Source: Paracoccus sigandri
Lineage (GTDB): Bacteria; Pseudomonadota; Alphaproteobacteria; Rhodobacterales; Rhodobacteraceae
Reading direction: 5' to 3'
DNA length: 58,379 nt
Assembly (NCBI RefSeq): GCF_003709565.1
Contig: NZ_QNRC01000026.1
Span: 1-58,379, forward strand
Shown: positions 1-9,613 of the stretch, in pieces
Numbering within the stretch: position 1 is the stretch's first letter
Layout of the letters: each line of letters opens with the position of its first letter
Program-made: the position numbers and the translations under genes
The notes under the pieces: generated by a model
The model's input: only the letters and a program-made list of their open reading frames with translations
Told to the model about the DNA's origin: nothing
Databases searched by the model: none

Positions 1-342
1 TCACGGTGCTGTCGACCATCCGAAGCTTGTCTGGCGCGATCCCCGCATGGTTCGAGCCGCGTCCAGGATATCCTCCCACAGCCCCGCGAGGGTCCAGCGA
101 CGGAACTGGCGGTAGACCGACGACCACCTGCCGAACTCCTGGGGCAGGTCACGCCAAGGCGCGCCGGTTCGCGTTCGGCGCGGCCTCGGACCGGTGGCGG
201 CTCACGCCTCACTCCAGAAAACACCATCCCGAACAAGACGATGATCCGCAGGCTTCCGCCCATTCGGGTGCCGGACGGCACGAATGAAGCCCTCGAAGAA
301 GGCCCACTCATCGTCGGATATCAGGTTGCGCGCCAAGATCAT
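1..342 (-). pseudogene. IS5-family transposase remnant, 5' part, runs off the left edge
   Basis: Read on the minus strand from 342, the translation begins ARNLISDDEWAFFEGFIRAV, the usual N-terminus of IS5-group DDE transposases. A TTG at 336-334 preceded by AGGAG is the likely native start. After VFW, a segment of about 45 nt replaces the roughly 9 nt expected and brings in a TGA at 204-202. Homology then resumes with WRDLPQEFGRWSSVYRQF and LAGLWEDILDA. A further frameshift precedes the expected PDKLRMVDSTV motif at the window edge. The gene therefore has at least one internal insertion/stop and one frameshift and cannot encode a working transposase. The rest lies outside the window. Confidence 0.75.
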
Positions 343-539
343 CTCCTACGGAGTGATGAGCTTGAAGCAGAGGTCGCAGGCCGGGGGAAGCCCTTTTGTC
401 AACACGATGTAGATGGCGGCCCCTTTTCCACCATGGCTTCGATGAACGGACCGCCGTTCTTGCCTGCCTGTTCAACGATGGCCGAGACTTGCGTGCAGCC
501 AAGCCGGGGCACCGCGACCCGTTGACGAGAATGAGACCC

Positions 540-890
540 GCCTCATGGATGCCGATGCGCCCGGCGCTGCCGTGGTCGTTCACGACATGGCGGCTGGCCT
601 GGAGACAGGGCGCCCGGTGGCTCGCCGCGCCGGCAAGAAACAGGGCGACGGTGCCCGCGCCGCAACGGGCCTCGACATGGCCGCGCCGCCGCCCCTGCGA
701 GATCGACCGTCCGCCCGTTCGGAACCGTCCGCGATGGATGAATGCACAAGGATCGCCAGCGGTCTGCCGTCGCAGCCGTCGATGCGCAGCACGCCAAGCG
801 CGGGATCGGAAAAAGCCCGCATCTTCCGTCCCCACCCACCAGCCATGCGGGGCCTCCAGGTCGCGGTTGTTGCTGACCCGGCTCGTGCCG
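540..890 (-). pseudogene. Decayed fragment resembling a neutral/alkaline ceramidase-like hydrolase
   Basis: No frame stays open with plausible coding sequence, but three pieces in shifting minus-strand frames line up in order. They are NNRDLEAPHGWWVG near 831-884, GVLRIDGCDGRPLAIL near 752-796, and HVEARCGAGTVALFLAGAAS near 620-682. Together they recall the N-terminal domain of neutral ceramidase-like proteins, in which a 'VLRID..GRPLAVLV' strand is followed by 'ALFLQGAAGD'. The frame changes between the pieces imply at least two indels. This is recognition from memory of the family, so the assignment is tentative; loss of function is better supported than the identity. Confidence 0.33.
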
Positions 891-1445
891 GGGCAGATGA
901 TCCTGCCGCTGGCTTCGGACCCATTCGGAGCGGGGCATGAGCTGTTCGGTTGGGCGGGCCGCGATGTCGATCCGGATGTGGTGACATGCCGCTTGGCTGG
1001 ATCATGGCGGGCGGCCGCATCGTTCTGGGCCGTGCGGCGGGCGTGCTGCTTGCCCCTCGCGCGGCGTTGGCGATGTCGGGCTGATCGCGCAGCCTCCACC
1101 GGTGATGCTGATGATCGGCCATACCATGAGGCGCATGTGGCTCCTGTCCCAGCCCATTGTTGCGCGTTCAGAGAACACCACACTGCCGTCTGTCCGCACT
1201 GCTGCTGGCAACTCCGCCCTGACGCAGGAGCAGGGGCGAGCAGGCCGCCCGCGCGCCTGTGAAACCCAACAGCGAATTCGCCGTGGCCTGCGGAGGGGGC
1301 ATGGGTGCCCGCATGAGGGCCCACCGCATCCTTTACCCCGCGGTCGGACGGAGATCGGGCGCGGCGTCCTGAACCAACACCGCCCCGCCGCCAATGCGGT
1401 CAAGCGGCGGGGGCACACATGGGGTGAGGTTCTCGCCCCGCCCCT
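891..1445. other. Gene-free stretch, no recognisable function
   Basis: Several long open frames occur on both strands here, as expected for GC-rich DNA. They are rich in Arg, Pro and Ala and match no family I know. Since the neighbouring 1-890 is decayed, this is probably also degraded sequence. No convincing promoter, RNA gene or repeat was seen. Confidence 0.4.
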
Positions 1446-2333
1446 TCAACTCAGCCAGCGTTCGAACCAGTCGAGGGTTCGCTGCCAGGCCAGTTCCGCG
1501 GCTTCCTCGTCATAGCGCGGGGTGGAATCGTTGTGGAAGCCGTGATTGGTGCCCGGATAGACATGCGCCTCGTAGGTCTTGCCATGCGCCTGCAGCGCCG
1601 CCTCATAGGCGGGCCAGCCGGCGTTGACGTTCTCGTCATGCTCGGCGAAATGCAGGAGCAGCGGGGCGCTGATCCTCGGCACGTCCTCGACCGGGGCCTG
1701 CCGGCCGTAGAAGGGCACCGCCGCGGCAAGCTCGGGATAGGCCACCGCAGCCGCGTTCGACACCCCACCGCCATAGCAGAAGCCGGTGATGCCGACCTTG
1801 TCGGTGGTCATATCGCTGGCCAGCAGCCAGTCGATGGCGGCGAAGAAATCGTTCATCAGCAGCGTCGGATCGACCTGCTGCTGCAATTCGCGGCCGCGGT
1901 CGTCATTGCCGGGATAGCCGCCCTGCGAACTCAGCCCGTCCGGCGCCAGCGCCAGGAAACCCGCCTTGGCCAGGCGGCGGGCGACATCCTCGATATAGGG
2001 GTTCAGGCCGCGATTCTCATGCACCACGACCACGCCCGGCACCGGGCCCGCCGCGCCCGAGGGCCGCACCAGATAGCCGCGCACCTCTCCGTGGCCCTCG
2101 GGCGAGGGATAGGTGACGTATTCCGCGACGATATCGGGATCGGTGAAGGCGACCTGCTGGGCCAGCGCATAGTTCGGGCGCAGCATCCCCAGCAGCGCCG
2201 TGGCGGTCAGCCCGCCCACCGCGAACTTGCCGGCACGGTCCAGGAATTCACGCTTGGTGATACGGCCATGTGCGTAGAAATCGTAAAGCTCCAGCAGCTC
2301 CTGCGGAAAATCCTTCGCGGTCAATCTGGTCAT
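1446..2333 (-). CDS. Dienelactone hydrolase family protein (carboxymethylenebutenolidase-like)
   Basis: An alpha/beta hydrolase of 295 residues. The catalytic triad of the dienelactone hydrolase family is visible: Cys in the nucleophile elbow GFCYGGG, Asp in AEHDENVNAGW, and His in TNHGFHND. The N-terminus (TKREFLDRAGKFAVGGLTAT) resembles the extended, Tat-like leader common in this subfamily, but it has KR rather than RR, so export is uncertain. The ATG at 2333 has AGGGAG seven bases upstream. Such enzymes hydrolyse dienelactones or related esters. The benzoate/catechol cluster lies over 30 kb away and uses the ortho pathway, which does not need this enzyme, so its substrate is unknown. Confidence 0.85.
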   Translation of the reverse strand: MTRLTAKDFPQELLELYDFYAHGRITKREFLDRAGKFAVGGLTATALLGMLRPNYALAQQVAFTDPDIVAEYVTYPSPEGHGEVRGYLVRPSGAAGPVPGVVVVHENRGLNPYIEDVARRLAKAGFLALAPDGLSSQGGYPGNDDRGRELQQQVDPTLLMNDFFAAIDWLLASDMTTDKVGITGFCYGGGVSNAAAVAYPELAAAVPFYGRQAPVEDVPRISAPLLLHFAEHDENVNAGWPAYEAALQAHGKTYEAHVYPGTNHGFHNDSTPRYDEEAAELAWQRTLDWFERWLS

Positions 2334-2466
2334 CTCATCGCTCCCTGTTGTCCTGCGGCTGGGGCCATTCTGCCACAGAACCGCCCCGGCATGCGCTTTC
2401 GCGTCGCCGCTTTTCGGCCCATCCAGCCGGGAAGCCGATCATCATGCCGTGATCGGGGGCCGCGGC

Positions 2467-3825
2467 TCAGCCCTTCAGCGCGGTCAGCTGGCGCAGGTCC
2501 CGCTCGGCGCGGCCCGCCGCCAGCGCGTCCAGATCCGCGACACCGAAGGCCAGGCCGGATCCCAGGGCCGGGCAGGCCAGCGCCGGAACCGCCTGGTCCC
2601 GCGCCCGCTCGGCCAGCAGATGCCGGTTCAGCCGCGCCGAGGGCGCCGGGTCGCCGACCGGCAGCACCGGATGCGCCGCACCCGACCACAGCAGCGTCTG
2701 CAATGCCTGGTTCAAGAGGCCCGGACGGCCCGCGAAAGGCTGGATCCGCTCCAGCTCGGCAAAGCCGGCCGGGCCCTCGCCCAGCCGCGCCAGCAGCGGC
2801 CGGAAGATCCGCGCGTCGCCATCGACCGGGCCGATGCGGGTCTGGAAGACCAGCCCGCCCGGCGCGGGCGCACCCGGCAGCAGCCGCCAGCTCCAGCGCC
2901 GCAGCAGGTCCAGATGCGCGGGACCGTCCAGCGGCGCTGCAGGCCGGGCGAACAGGTCGTAGCGCAGCGCCTGGTTGCGGGCCATGTCCTTCAGCGTCTC
3001 GCGCAGCGCGATCTCTCGGATCGGGGCGATCACCTGGGCGGCATCAGCGGGCAGCGAGACCGCGTCGATATTCTCGATCGGGGTGGCGCTGCCGATCCAG
3101 CCCAGATCGGCGGCGGAAAACAGCCCGGCCACCTCGCGAAAGGACAGCGGGCGGAACACCGCGTTCAGATATTCATGCGCGACATAGGCGGGCGGATCGG
3201 CCAGCAGCTTGTCCAGCGTCGGGCCGGCATGGGGATAGAGCTGGAAGAAGCCGGCCCCGGCATCACGCATGGCGCTCAGCGCGCGCAGGCCCTCGGCCAC
3301 CGGATCGGGCCTGTGGGCGACGGACCGGAAGACTTCGTGGAAGGCGCGGAAGGCGGCGCCTCCGGGCTCGCTCATGTAATGGACGGCGGCGATGCCCATG
3401 GGCGCCAGGTGCCGGGCGATGAAATCCGCGATGGCCGAGCGCACGGCATCGCCCACCCAGGACAGGACGCCATGCGTCACGATATAGTCGAATTCGCCCG
3501 CCACCAGGCCGGGATCGCGGATGTCGCCGCAGATGAAATCGAGATTCTCCAGCCCCGCCGCGGCGGCGCGGGCGCGGGCGGTCTCGATATGTCCGGGGTC
3601 GATGTCGATGCCGGTCAGGCGCATCCCCGGATTGGCCGCCGCCAGCACCGCCGCGGCATAGCCCTGCCCGCAGCCGATCTCGCACCAGCGCGCGCGGGCG
3701 GGATCGGGCGCGGCACGGCCCAGGGCGGCCGCGACCGAGGCGATCCAGGCCGGTGCCTGTTCGCGGTGGAAGAAGGCGGGATAGGCGGTCCCGCGAAAAT
3801 AGTCCTGTGCGGGGTCGCGGGTCAT
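2467..3825 (-). CDS. Class I SAM-dependent methyltransferase with C-terminal regulatory domain
   Basis: A 452-residue protein. The SAM-binding fold sits near the N-terminus: motif I is CEIGCGQGYAAAVLA (about residues 48-62), followed by the acidic strand end TGIDIDP and then CGDIRDP. The remaining roughly 250 residues match the methyltransferase-regulatory-domain architecture found in proteobacteria, in which a helical C-terminal half follows the catalytic domain. The acceptor substrate cannot be read from the sequence. The start at 3825 has AGGAG six bases upstream. The gene stands alone, downstream of thyX on the same strand and separated from it by 167 bp. Confidence 0.8.
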   Translation of the reverse strand: MTRDPAQDYFRGTAYPAFFHREQAPAWIASVAAALGRAAPDPARARWCEIGCGQGYAAAVLAAANPGMRLTGIDIDPGHIETARARAAAAGLENLDFICGDIRDPGLVAGEFDYIVTHGVLSWVGDAVRSAIADFIARHLAPMGIAAVHYMSEPGGAAFRAFHEVFRSVAHRPDPVAEGLRALSAMRDAGAGFFQLYPHAGPTLDKLLADPPAYVAHEYLNAVFRPLSFREVAGLFSAADLGWIGSATPIENIDAVSLPADAAQVIAPIREIALRETLKDMARNQALRYDLFARPAAPLDGPAHLDLLRRWSWRLLPGAPAPGGLVFQTRIGPVDGDARIFRPLLARLGEGPAGFAELERIQPFAGRPGLLNQALQTLLWSGAAHPVLPVGDPAPSARLNRHLLAERARDQAVPALACPALGSGLAFGVADLDALAAGRAERDLRQLTALKG

Positions 3826-3948
3826 GGGCGCTCCTGAAGGGAAACGGCGCTGTTCCGGGTGACGCGCCGGTCATGGGGCGTCATATCATAGAAAATCACT
3901 CGGAAACAAATGCCGGAATCTCCGGCCCCTGCGCTTGCCGTGGGTGCA

Positions 3949-3975
3949 GAAGCCGCCGGGCAGTCGGGCGGCTTC
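3949..3975 (-). terminator. Stem-loop downstream of thyX
   Basis: A perfect 9-bp inverted repeat, GAAGCCGCC and GGCGGCTTC, with a 9-nt loop lies about 17 bp past the thyX stop. It has no U-tract, so it may act as a Rho-assisted terminator or a 3'-end stabiliser. Confidence 0.35.
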
Positions 3976-3992
3976 CGGCGGGATCGCCGCGT

Positions 3993-4904
3993 TCAGCCCC
4001 AGACCTCGACGAATTCCCGCCATTCCCGCGCGGCCATGCCGCTGTCTTCCTGCGTCACCACCTCGCCCGCCAGGCGGCGCTTCAGCACGGCGGCGGCCTG
4101 GGCGGACAGGCTGACCGCGTCCAGGCGATAGTCGCGGAAGGCGGCGAAGGCGGCGGGGACCCAGTCGGCGACGATGCCGCACAGCGCCTCGGCATAGGCG
4201 CGGATCTCGTATTGCGCATGGGGATCGGCGCGCAGACGCAGGAAATGCAGAAGATTGTGCAGATCCACCTTCCAGTACCACTGGGTATAGATATTGGCGG
4301 GCAGGTTCATCCGCGCCAGTTCGCGCGCCAGGCCCTGCTGGCCGTCCTGGCTCAGCATCGATTCGTAGTGGTCGTAGCTGCGCATCGCATCCTCGCGCAG
4401 CAGGGCCAGGACGCGCTGCGCCTCCTCGCCCTCAAGCACCTCGCCCCGGCCCTGGTTGTTGACGCTGGACTGGGCGGCCAGATGCTCGGGCGCGGGGATG
4501 TAGAATTCGCGGTCCAGGATCGAATAGCGCGCCGAATATTCGTTCACGTTCGCGGTGCGGTGGCGGATCCACTGGCGGGCGACGAAGACCGGCAGCTTGA
4601 CGTGCAGCTTGACCTCGCACATCTCGAAGGGGGTCGAATGCCAGTGCCGCATCAGGTAGCGGATCAGCCCCTGATCGTTCTGCACCGACTTGGTGCCGCG
4701 CCCATAGCTGACCCGCGCCGCCTGGCAGATCGCCGCATCGTCGCCCATATAGTCGATCACCCGGACGAAACCGTGATCCAGCACCGGATGGGCGGTATAG
4801 AGATGCCGCTCCATCCCCTCGGACACCACGCGCAGGGTCTGGCCCGGCGCCTGGCGCAGCGCGTCGATTTCGGCCTGCTGTTCGGGGGTGACTGGCGTAT
4901 TCAT
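3993..4904 (-). CDS. thyX: FAD-dependent thymidylate synthase
   Basis: ThyX makes dTMP from dUMP with methylene-tetrahydrofolate and NADPH, using FAD. The 303-residue protein carries the ThyX signature as [15 protein letters not shown] (canonical RHRxxSxNExSxRYS, with Ala in place of the first Ser). Upstream is [20 protein letters not shown], the typical N-terminal substrate and flavin region. I chose ATG 4904 because AGGGA precedes it by 9 bases; an in-frame ATG at 4943 would add 13 unconserved residues. No thyA is seen in this window. Free-standing gene. Confidence 0.95.
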   Translation of the reverse strand: MNTPVTPEQQAEIDALRQAPGQTLRVVSEGMERHLYTAHPVLDHGFVRVIDYMGDDAAICQAARVSYGRGTKSVQNDQGLIRYLMRHWHSTPFEMCEVKLHVKLPVFVARQWIRHRTANVNEYSARYSILDREFYIPAPEHLAAQSSVNNQGRGEVLEGEEAQRVLALLREDAMRSYDHYESMLSQDGQQGLARELARMNLPANIYTQWYWKVDLHNLLHFLRLRADPHAQYEIRAYAEALCGIVADWVPAAFAAFRDYRLDAVSLSAQAAAVLKRRLAGEVVTQEDSGMAAREWREFVEVWG

Positions 4905-5091
4905 GGTGGTTCGTCCCTGAGAGTGCACATGATCTTGTGCCACCGCCTCCCGAGTCGTTCAACCCCGATCCGGCAGCCCGCGGTCGGACCTGCGGGTGGG
5001 AACGCCGCGCGGGGCGATGCGTTTGCCTGGGCTGCGTTTGCCTAGCGGGGGCGGCTGTGGCAGTCTGGCCGCCGGAACGAAGGAGAGCATG

Positions 5092-5520
5092 ATGGAAATC
5101 CGCTATCTGCACACCATGGTGCGCGTGCAGGACCTGGACAGGACGATGGCGTTCTTCAGGCTGCTGGGGCTGGAGGAAACGCGGCGCATCGACAATGACA
5201 AGGGCCGCTTCACGCTGGTCTTCATGGCGCCTCCGGGCCAGCCGGAATGCCCGGTCGAGCTGACCTGGAACTGGGACGGCGACGAGGGCCTGCCCTCGGA
5301 CAGCCGCCATTTCGGCCACCTGGCCTATCGGGTCGGCAATATCTACGAGCTGTGCCAGAAGCTGATGGATGCCGGCGTGACCATCAACCGCCCGCCGCGC
5401 GACGGGCACATGGCCTTCGTGCGCAGCCCGGACAACGTCTCGATCGAGCTGTTGCAGGAGGGCGATTCCCTGCCCCCGCAGGAACCCTGGGCCAGCATGG
5501 AGAATACCGGCCACTGGTAG
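5092..5520 (+). CDS. VOC-superfamily protein, lactoylglutathione lyase (glyoxalase I)-like
   Basis: A 142-residue protein of one glyoxalase/bleomycin-resistance fold (two beta-alpha-beta-beta-beta modules). Metal-ligand positions expected for glyoxalase I are present: His in RYLHTMVRV, Glu in PVELTWNW, His in HFGHLAYRV and Glu in VSIELLQEG. This fits methylglyoxal detoxification with glutathione. AAGGAG lies just before two adjacent ATG codons (5089 and 5092); the second gives better spacing. It is transcribed away from thyX and converges on ldtR. Confidence 0.85.
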   Translation: MEIRYLHTMVRVQDLDRTMAFFRLLGLEETRRIDNDKGRFTLVFMAPPGQPECPVELTWNWDGDEGLPSDSRHFGHLAYRVGNIYELCQKLMDAGVTINRPPRDGHMAFVRSPDNVSIELLQEGDSLPPQEPWASMENTGHW

Positions 5521-5528
5521 CAATATCA

Positions 5529-5564
5529 GGGCGGCGCGCCCCCTCACACAAAGGCGCGCCGCCC
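5529..5564. terminator. Strong GC hairpin between convergent genes
   Basis: A 12-bp inverted repeat, GGGCGGCGCGCC pairing with GGCGCGCCGCCC, with a 12-nt loop starts 8 bp after the glyoxalase-like gene. It lies between that gene and the convergent regulator gene and probably ends transcripts from either side, although no U-tract follows. Confidence 0.5.
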
Positions 5565-5619
5565 CATCGCGGCCCCGGCAGCGCCGAGGGAACGGGGCAA
5601 GCCCCGCCGCGGGCCGCGA

Positions 5620-6144
5620 TCAGTAGATATAGCGGATCTGCTCGGTCCAGAACCGTTCGATCCGGCGGGTCTGCAGGTTGACCATCTCGATCGGCGGGTC
5701 GTCCAGCACGCCGGACATCGACAGCCCCTCCGCATGGCGCATGAACAGCTCGCGCACGATGTCGCGCACCTCCTGCCCCTGCGGCGTCAGCCGGACCCGG
5801 ACCGAGCGGCGGTCCATGTCGCAGCGTTCATGGCTGACATAGCCCATCGAGACGAGCTTCTTCAGGTTGTAGCTGACATTCGAGCCCTGATACATCCCGC
5901 GAGAGCGCAATTCGCCCGCCGTCACCTCGGCCGTGCCCAGGTTGTAGAGCAGCAGGGCCTGCACCGGGGTCAGGTCGTTGCGCCGCAGCCGCTCGAACTC
6001 GTCCTTCACCAGATCCAGCATCAGCCGGTGCATCCGCTCCAGCAGTTGCAGCGTTTCCAGATAGGCCTCGGTGGTTTCGGGCGCGTGGTCGGCTGCGGGC
6101 GCCTGGGTCGGCGCGCGGCTTGCCTGGGGGATGTGCGATAGCAT
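5620..6144 (-). CDS. ldtR: MarR-family winged-helix regulator, LdtR type
   Basis: A 174-residue MarR-type regulator. The winged helix spans roughly residues 50-125: LTPVQALLLYNLG, then the recognition-helix region RGMYQGSNVSYNLKKLVSMG, then the wing YVSHERCDMDRRSVRVRLT. This matches alphaproteobacterial LdtR proteins, which in Liberibacter and Sinorhizobium control L,D-transpeptidase and osmotic-stress genes. No ldt gene is nearby. Start codons at 6144 and 6174 are both possible and neither has a clear ribosome site; I took the shorter. A perfect palindrome lies 52 bp upstream, which suggests autoregulation. Confidence 0.8.
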   Translation of the reverse strand: MLSHIPQASRAPTQAPAADHAPETTEAYLETLQLLERMHRLMLDLVKDEFERLRRNDLTPVQALLLYNLGTAEVTAGELRSRGMYQGSNVSYNLKKLVSMGYVSHERCDMDRRSVRVRLTPQGQEVRDIVRELFMRHAEGLSMSGVLDDPPIEMVNLQTRRIERFWTEQIRYIY

Positions 6145-6195
6145 GGCGGGTGTGGGTCCAGTCTTGCGTCTCATTCCAGGCACTATGGCCCAGAA

Positions 6196-6211
6196 AACCG
6201 AATCTTCGGTT
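6196..6211. promoter_or_regulatory. 16-bp palindrome upstream of ldtR, candidate operator
   Basis: AACCGAA-TC-TTCGGTT is a perfect 7+7 dyad with a 2-bp centre, between ldtR and sdhE and upstream of ldtR on the minus strand. Its size and symmetry suit a MarR dimer. That LdtR binds it is inferred from position. Confidence 0.55.
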
Positions 6212-6245
6212 AATGGCCGCGAAGATGGTCCCGCACCCCCCAACC

Positions 6246-7848
<1,603 letters not shown>

Positions 7849-7898
7849 TCCGGGGCACGGGCGTTTCCCAAGGGCACGAGCAGACAGAAGGAGACGAG

Positions 7899-8285
7899 AT
7901 GTTGTCCCCCCAAGCCCTTGCCCGGAACGCCCTGGTGGTGGTGGCCGACGGCCATTGCGCCATCCTGCTGCGCAACCGCGCCAGGCACGGCCTGGAGCTG
8001 GAAGAGACCCGCCGGCTGACCCAGCAGGACCTGACCGATGGCGAACTGGTCGAGAATTCCTCGCGCGACATCGACGAGGCGGCCTTCGCCGCGCGGCTGG
8101 CCGATCACCTGAACGGGCTGGTCCTCAAGCAGAAGGTCGAGGAACTGGCGATCATCGCCGACCCCTCGACCCTGGGCGAGATGCGCAAGAAATATCACAA
8201 GGAACTGGAACAGCGCCTGAAACGCGAAATCGCCAAGACGCTGACCAATGCCGACGTGAAGACCATCGAGGCGGCGCTGGCCTAG
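7899..8285 (+). CDS. Host attachment family protein
   Basis: A 128-residue protein of the 'host attachment protein' family, named from plant-associated proteobacteria (AtsE in Azospirillum). Characteristic parts are the N-terminal ALVVVADGHCAILLRN, the middle DEAAFAARLADHLN and the C-terminal AIIADPSTLGEMRKKYHKEL. The fold resembles eRF1 domain 2/Dom34-like proteins and the biochemical role is unsettled. The ATG has AAGGAG in good position. It lies 50 bp after the aminotransferase on the same strand and may be cotranscribed. Confidence 0.8.
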   Translation: MLSPQALARNALVVVADGHCAILLRNRARHGLELEETRRLTQQDLTDGELVENSSRDIDEAAFAARLADHLNGLVLKQKVEELAIIADPSTLGEMRKKYHKELEQRLKREIAKTLTNADVKTIEAALA

Positions 8286-8342
8286 CCCCCCGATCCCCGC
8301 CTCCGGCCGCTTCTTCGTTGTCCAAATACCCGCGCCGCAGGC

Positions 8343-8365
8343 ACGCCGCCCGAAACGGGCGGCGT
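8343..8365. terminator. Hairpin between convergent genes
   Basis: ACGCCGCCCG and CGGGCGGCGT form a perfect 10-bp stem with an AAA loop, about 58 bp after the host-attachment gene. No long U-tract follows. It is a probable terminator for that gene. The rest of 8286-8569 shows nothing else. Confidence 0.5.
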
Positions 8366-8569
8366 TCGCCTATCGCGCGCCCCGGCCCCCATCTTCGCGC
8401 GGCGCCTGCCCCGCGCCCGGATCATCGCCAGGGGGCGGATGATCAGGATCCGAGGTCAGATGGCAGGGGATCTTGAAACGCCGGTTCTTCTCGGCCCGGC
8501 GTTGCGACCAGCGCTCCAGCCAGGCCGACCAGCGTTCGCGAAGCCCCCGCCCGCCCATGCCCGTATGCC

Positions 8570-9352
8570 CTACAGCGCCGTCCAGCCGCCATCGGCGCTG
8601 ATCGTGGTGCCGGTGATCTGGGCCGCCGCCTCGCTGCACAGGAAGACGGCGGTGTCGCCCAGCTGCTCGACGGTGACAAAATCCTTCGAGGGCTGGCGCT
8701 CCAGCATCACCTTCTCGATCACCTCTTCGCGGCTCATGCCGTATTCCTTCATCGTGTCCGGGATCTGCGCCTCGACCAGCGGGGTCAGCACATAGCCGGG
8801 ACAGATGGCGTTGCAGGTGATCGGCTCGCGCGCGCATTCCAGCGCCGTGACCTTGGTCAGGCCGACCACGCCATGCTTGGCCGCGACATAGGCCGACTTG
8901 TAGGGGCTGGCGGTCAGCCCGTGGGCCGAGGCGACGTTGATCACCCGCCCCCAGCCCGCCTTGCGCATCAGGGGCAGCGCCGCCGCCGTGCAATGGAAGG
9001 CCGAGGACAGGTTGATCGCGATGATCGCGTCCCATTTCTCGGCCGGGAAATCCTGGATCGGCGCGACATGCTGGATGCCGGCATTGTTCACCAGGATGTC
9101 GCAGGCGCCCGCCTGCTCGACCAGGGCGCGGCATTCGCCGGCATTCGACATGTCGGCCTTGATATAGCGCGCCGTCACGCCATGTTCGGCCGCCAGTTCC
9201 GCGGCAAGCGCGTGATCCTCGTCCCGGTCGGTGAAGCTGTTCAGCACCAGGTCCGCACCGGCCCTGGCCAGCTGCCGCGCCACCCCCAGGCCGATCCCGG
9301 AATTCGATCCGGTGACGATCGCGGTCTTGCCTTCAAGGAACTTCTCGAACAT
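8570..9352 (-). CDS. bdhA: D-3-hydroxybutyrate dehydrogenase (SDR family)
   Basis: A 260-residue classical short-chain dehydrogenase. Cofactor motif TGSNSGIG is near residue 15, NNAG follows at about 90, and the catalytic Ser, Tyr and Lys are in NVASAHGLTASPYKSAYVAA. QHVAPIQDFP and CPGYVLTPLVEAQIP are typical of NAD-dependent 3-hydroxybutyrate dehydrogenases, which convert 3-hydroxybutyrate from PHB breakdown to acetoacetate. The ATG at 9352 has AGGGAG nearby. Its 5' region contains a separate small transcription unit on the same strand, so any promoter must lie within 9353-9419 or transcription must read through the terminator at 9420-9448. Confidence 0.9.
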   Translation of the reverse strand: MFEKFLEGKTAIVTGSNSGIGLGVARQLARAGADLVLNSFTDRDEDHALAAELAAEHGVTARYIKADMSNAGECRALVEQAGACDILVNNAGIQHVAPIQDFPAEKWDAIIAINLSSAFHCTAAALPLMRKAGWGRVINVASAHGLTASPYKSAYVAAKHGVVGLTKVTALECAREPITCNAICPGYVLTPLVEAQIPDTMKEYGMSREEVIEKVMLERQPSKDFVTVEQLGDTAVFLCSEAAAQITGTTISADGGWTAL

Positions 9353-9419
9353 CGCACTCTCCCTGGCTGCGTGTCGGGCGGGCCGTCATCGGGGCCGCCA
9401 TGCGGGGGCGAGGATGGGC

Positions 9420-9448
9420 AAAAAAAAGCGCCCGCACAAGGCGGGCGC
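9420..9448 (-). terminator. Intrinsic terminator, minus strand
   Basis: On the minus strand GCGCCCGC, loop CUUGU, GCGGGCGC, then eight U residues: a textbook Rho-independent terminator. No recognised minus-strand gene precedes it. Confidence 0.85.
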
Positions 9449-9494
9449 AAGTCATGAGGCAGGTTTCATACAGGCAAGAAACCTATCGAGCAGT
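9420..9494 (-). ncRNA. Candidate trans-acting small RNA, about 75 nt
   Basis: A predicted transcript from about 9494 to 9420 on the minus strand. It has a sigma70-like promoter directly upstream, an internal hairpin AGGTTTC/GAAACCT (plus-strand positions 9461-9467 and 9478-9484) with a 10-nt loop, and ends in a strong intrinsic terminator with eight U. This two-hairpin, U-tailed form is typical of Hfq-type small RNAs. An alternative is a 32-residue small ORF at 9452-9550 (stop directly before the terminator), but the promoter then lies inside it and it has no clear ribosome site. I know of no matching Rfam family. Confidence 0.55.
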
Positions 9495-9500
9495 AAGGCA

Positions 9501-9529
9501 TTTATACGCGAACGACCGTCCGAGTCCAA
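9501..9529 (-). promoter_or_regulatory. Sigma70-like promoter for the candidate small RNA
   Basis: On the minus strand the -35 TTGGAC (9529-9524) and -10 TATAAA (9506-9501) are separated by exactly 17 bp. The predicted start is near A9494. Confidence 0.55.
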
Positions 9530-9613
9530 GGCTGTTCTTCGGGCCGCCATTGACGCCCCCGGACTCAGCCTGTTGAAATCGCGGCGAAATGAAGAACAAC
9601 GAGGCAGCGGGCA

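Noticed and set aside
308..1324. Long minus-strand open frame of 338 codons
   Set aside because: It crosses two unrelated decayed segments, has extreme Arg/Pro/Ala content and matches family sequence only in short pieces that alternate with other frames.
1533..3422. 629-codon plus-strand open frame
   Set aside because: Spans two real minus-strand genes and the gap between them; Arg/Pro/Gln-rich with no domain.
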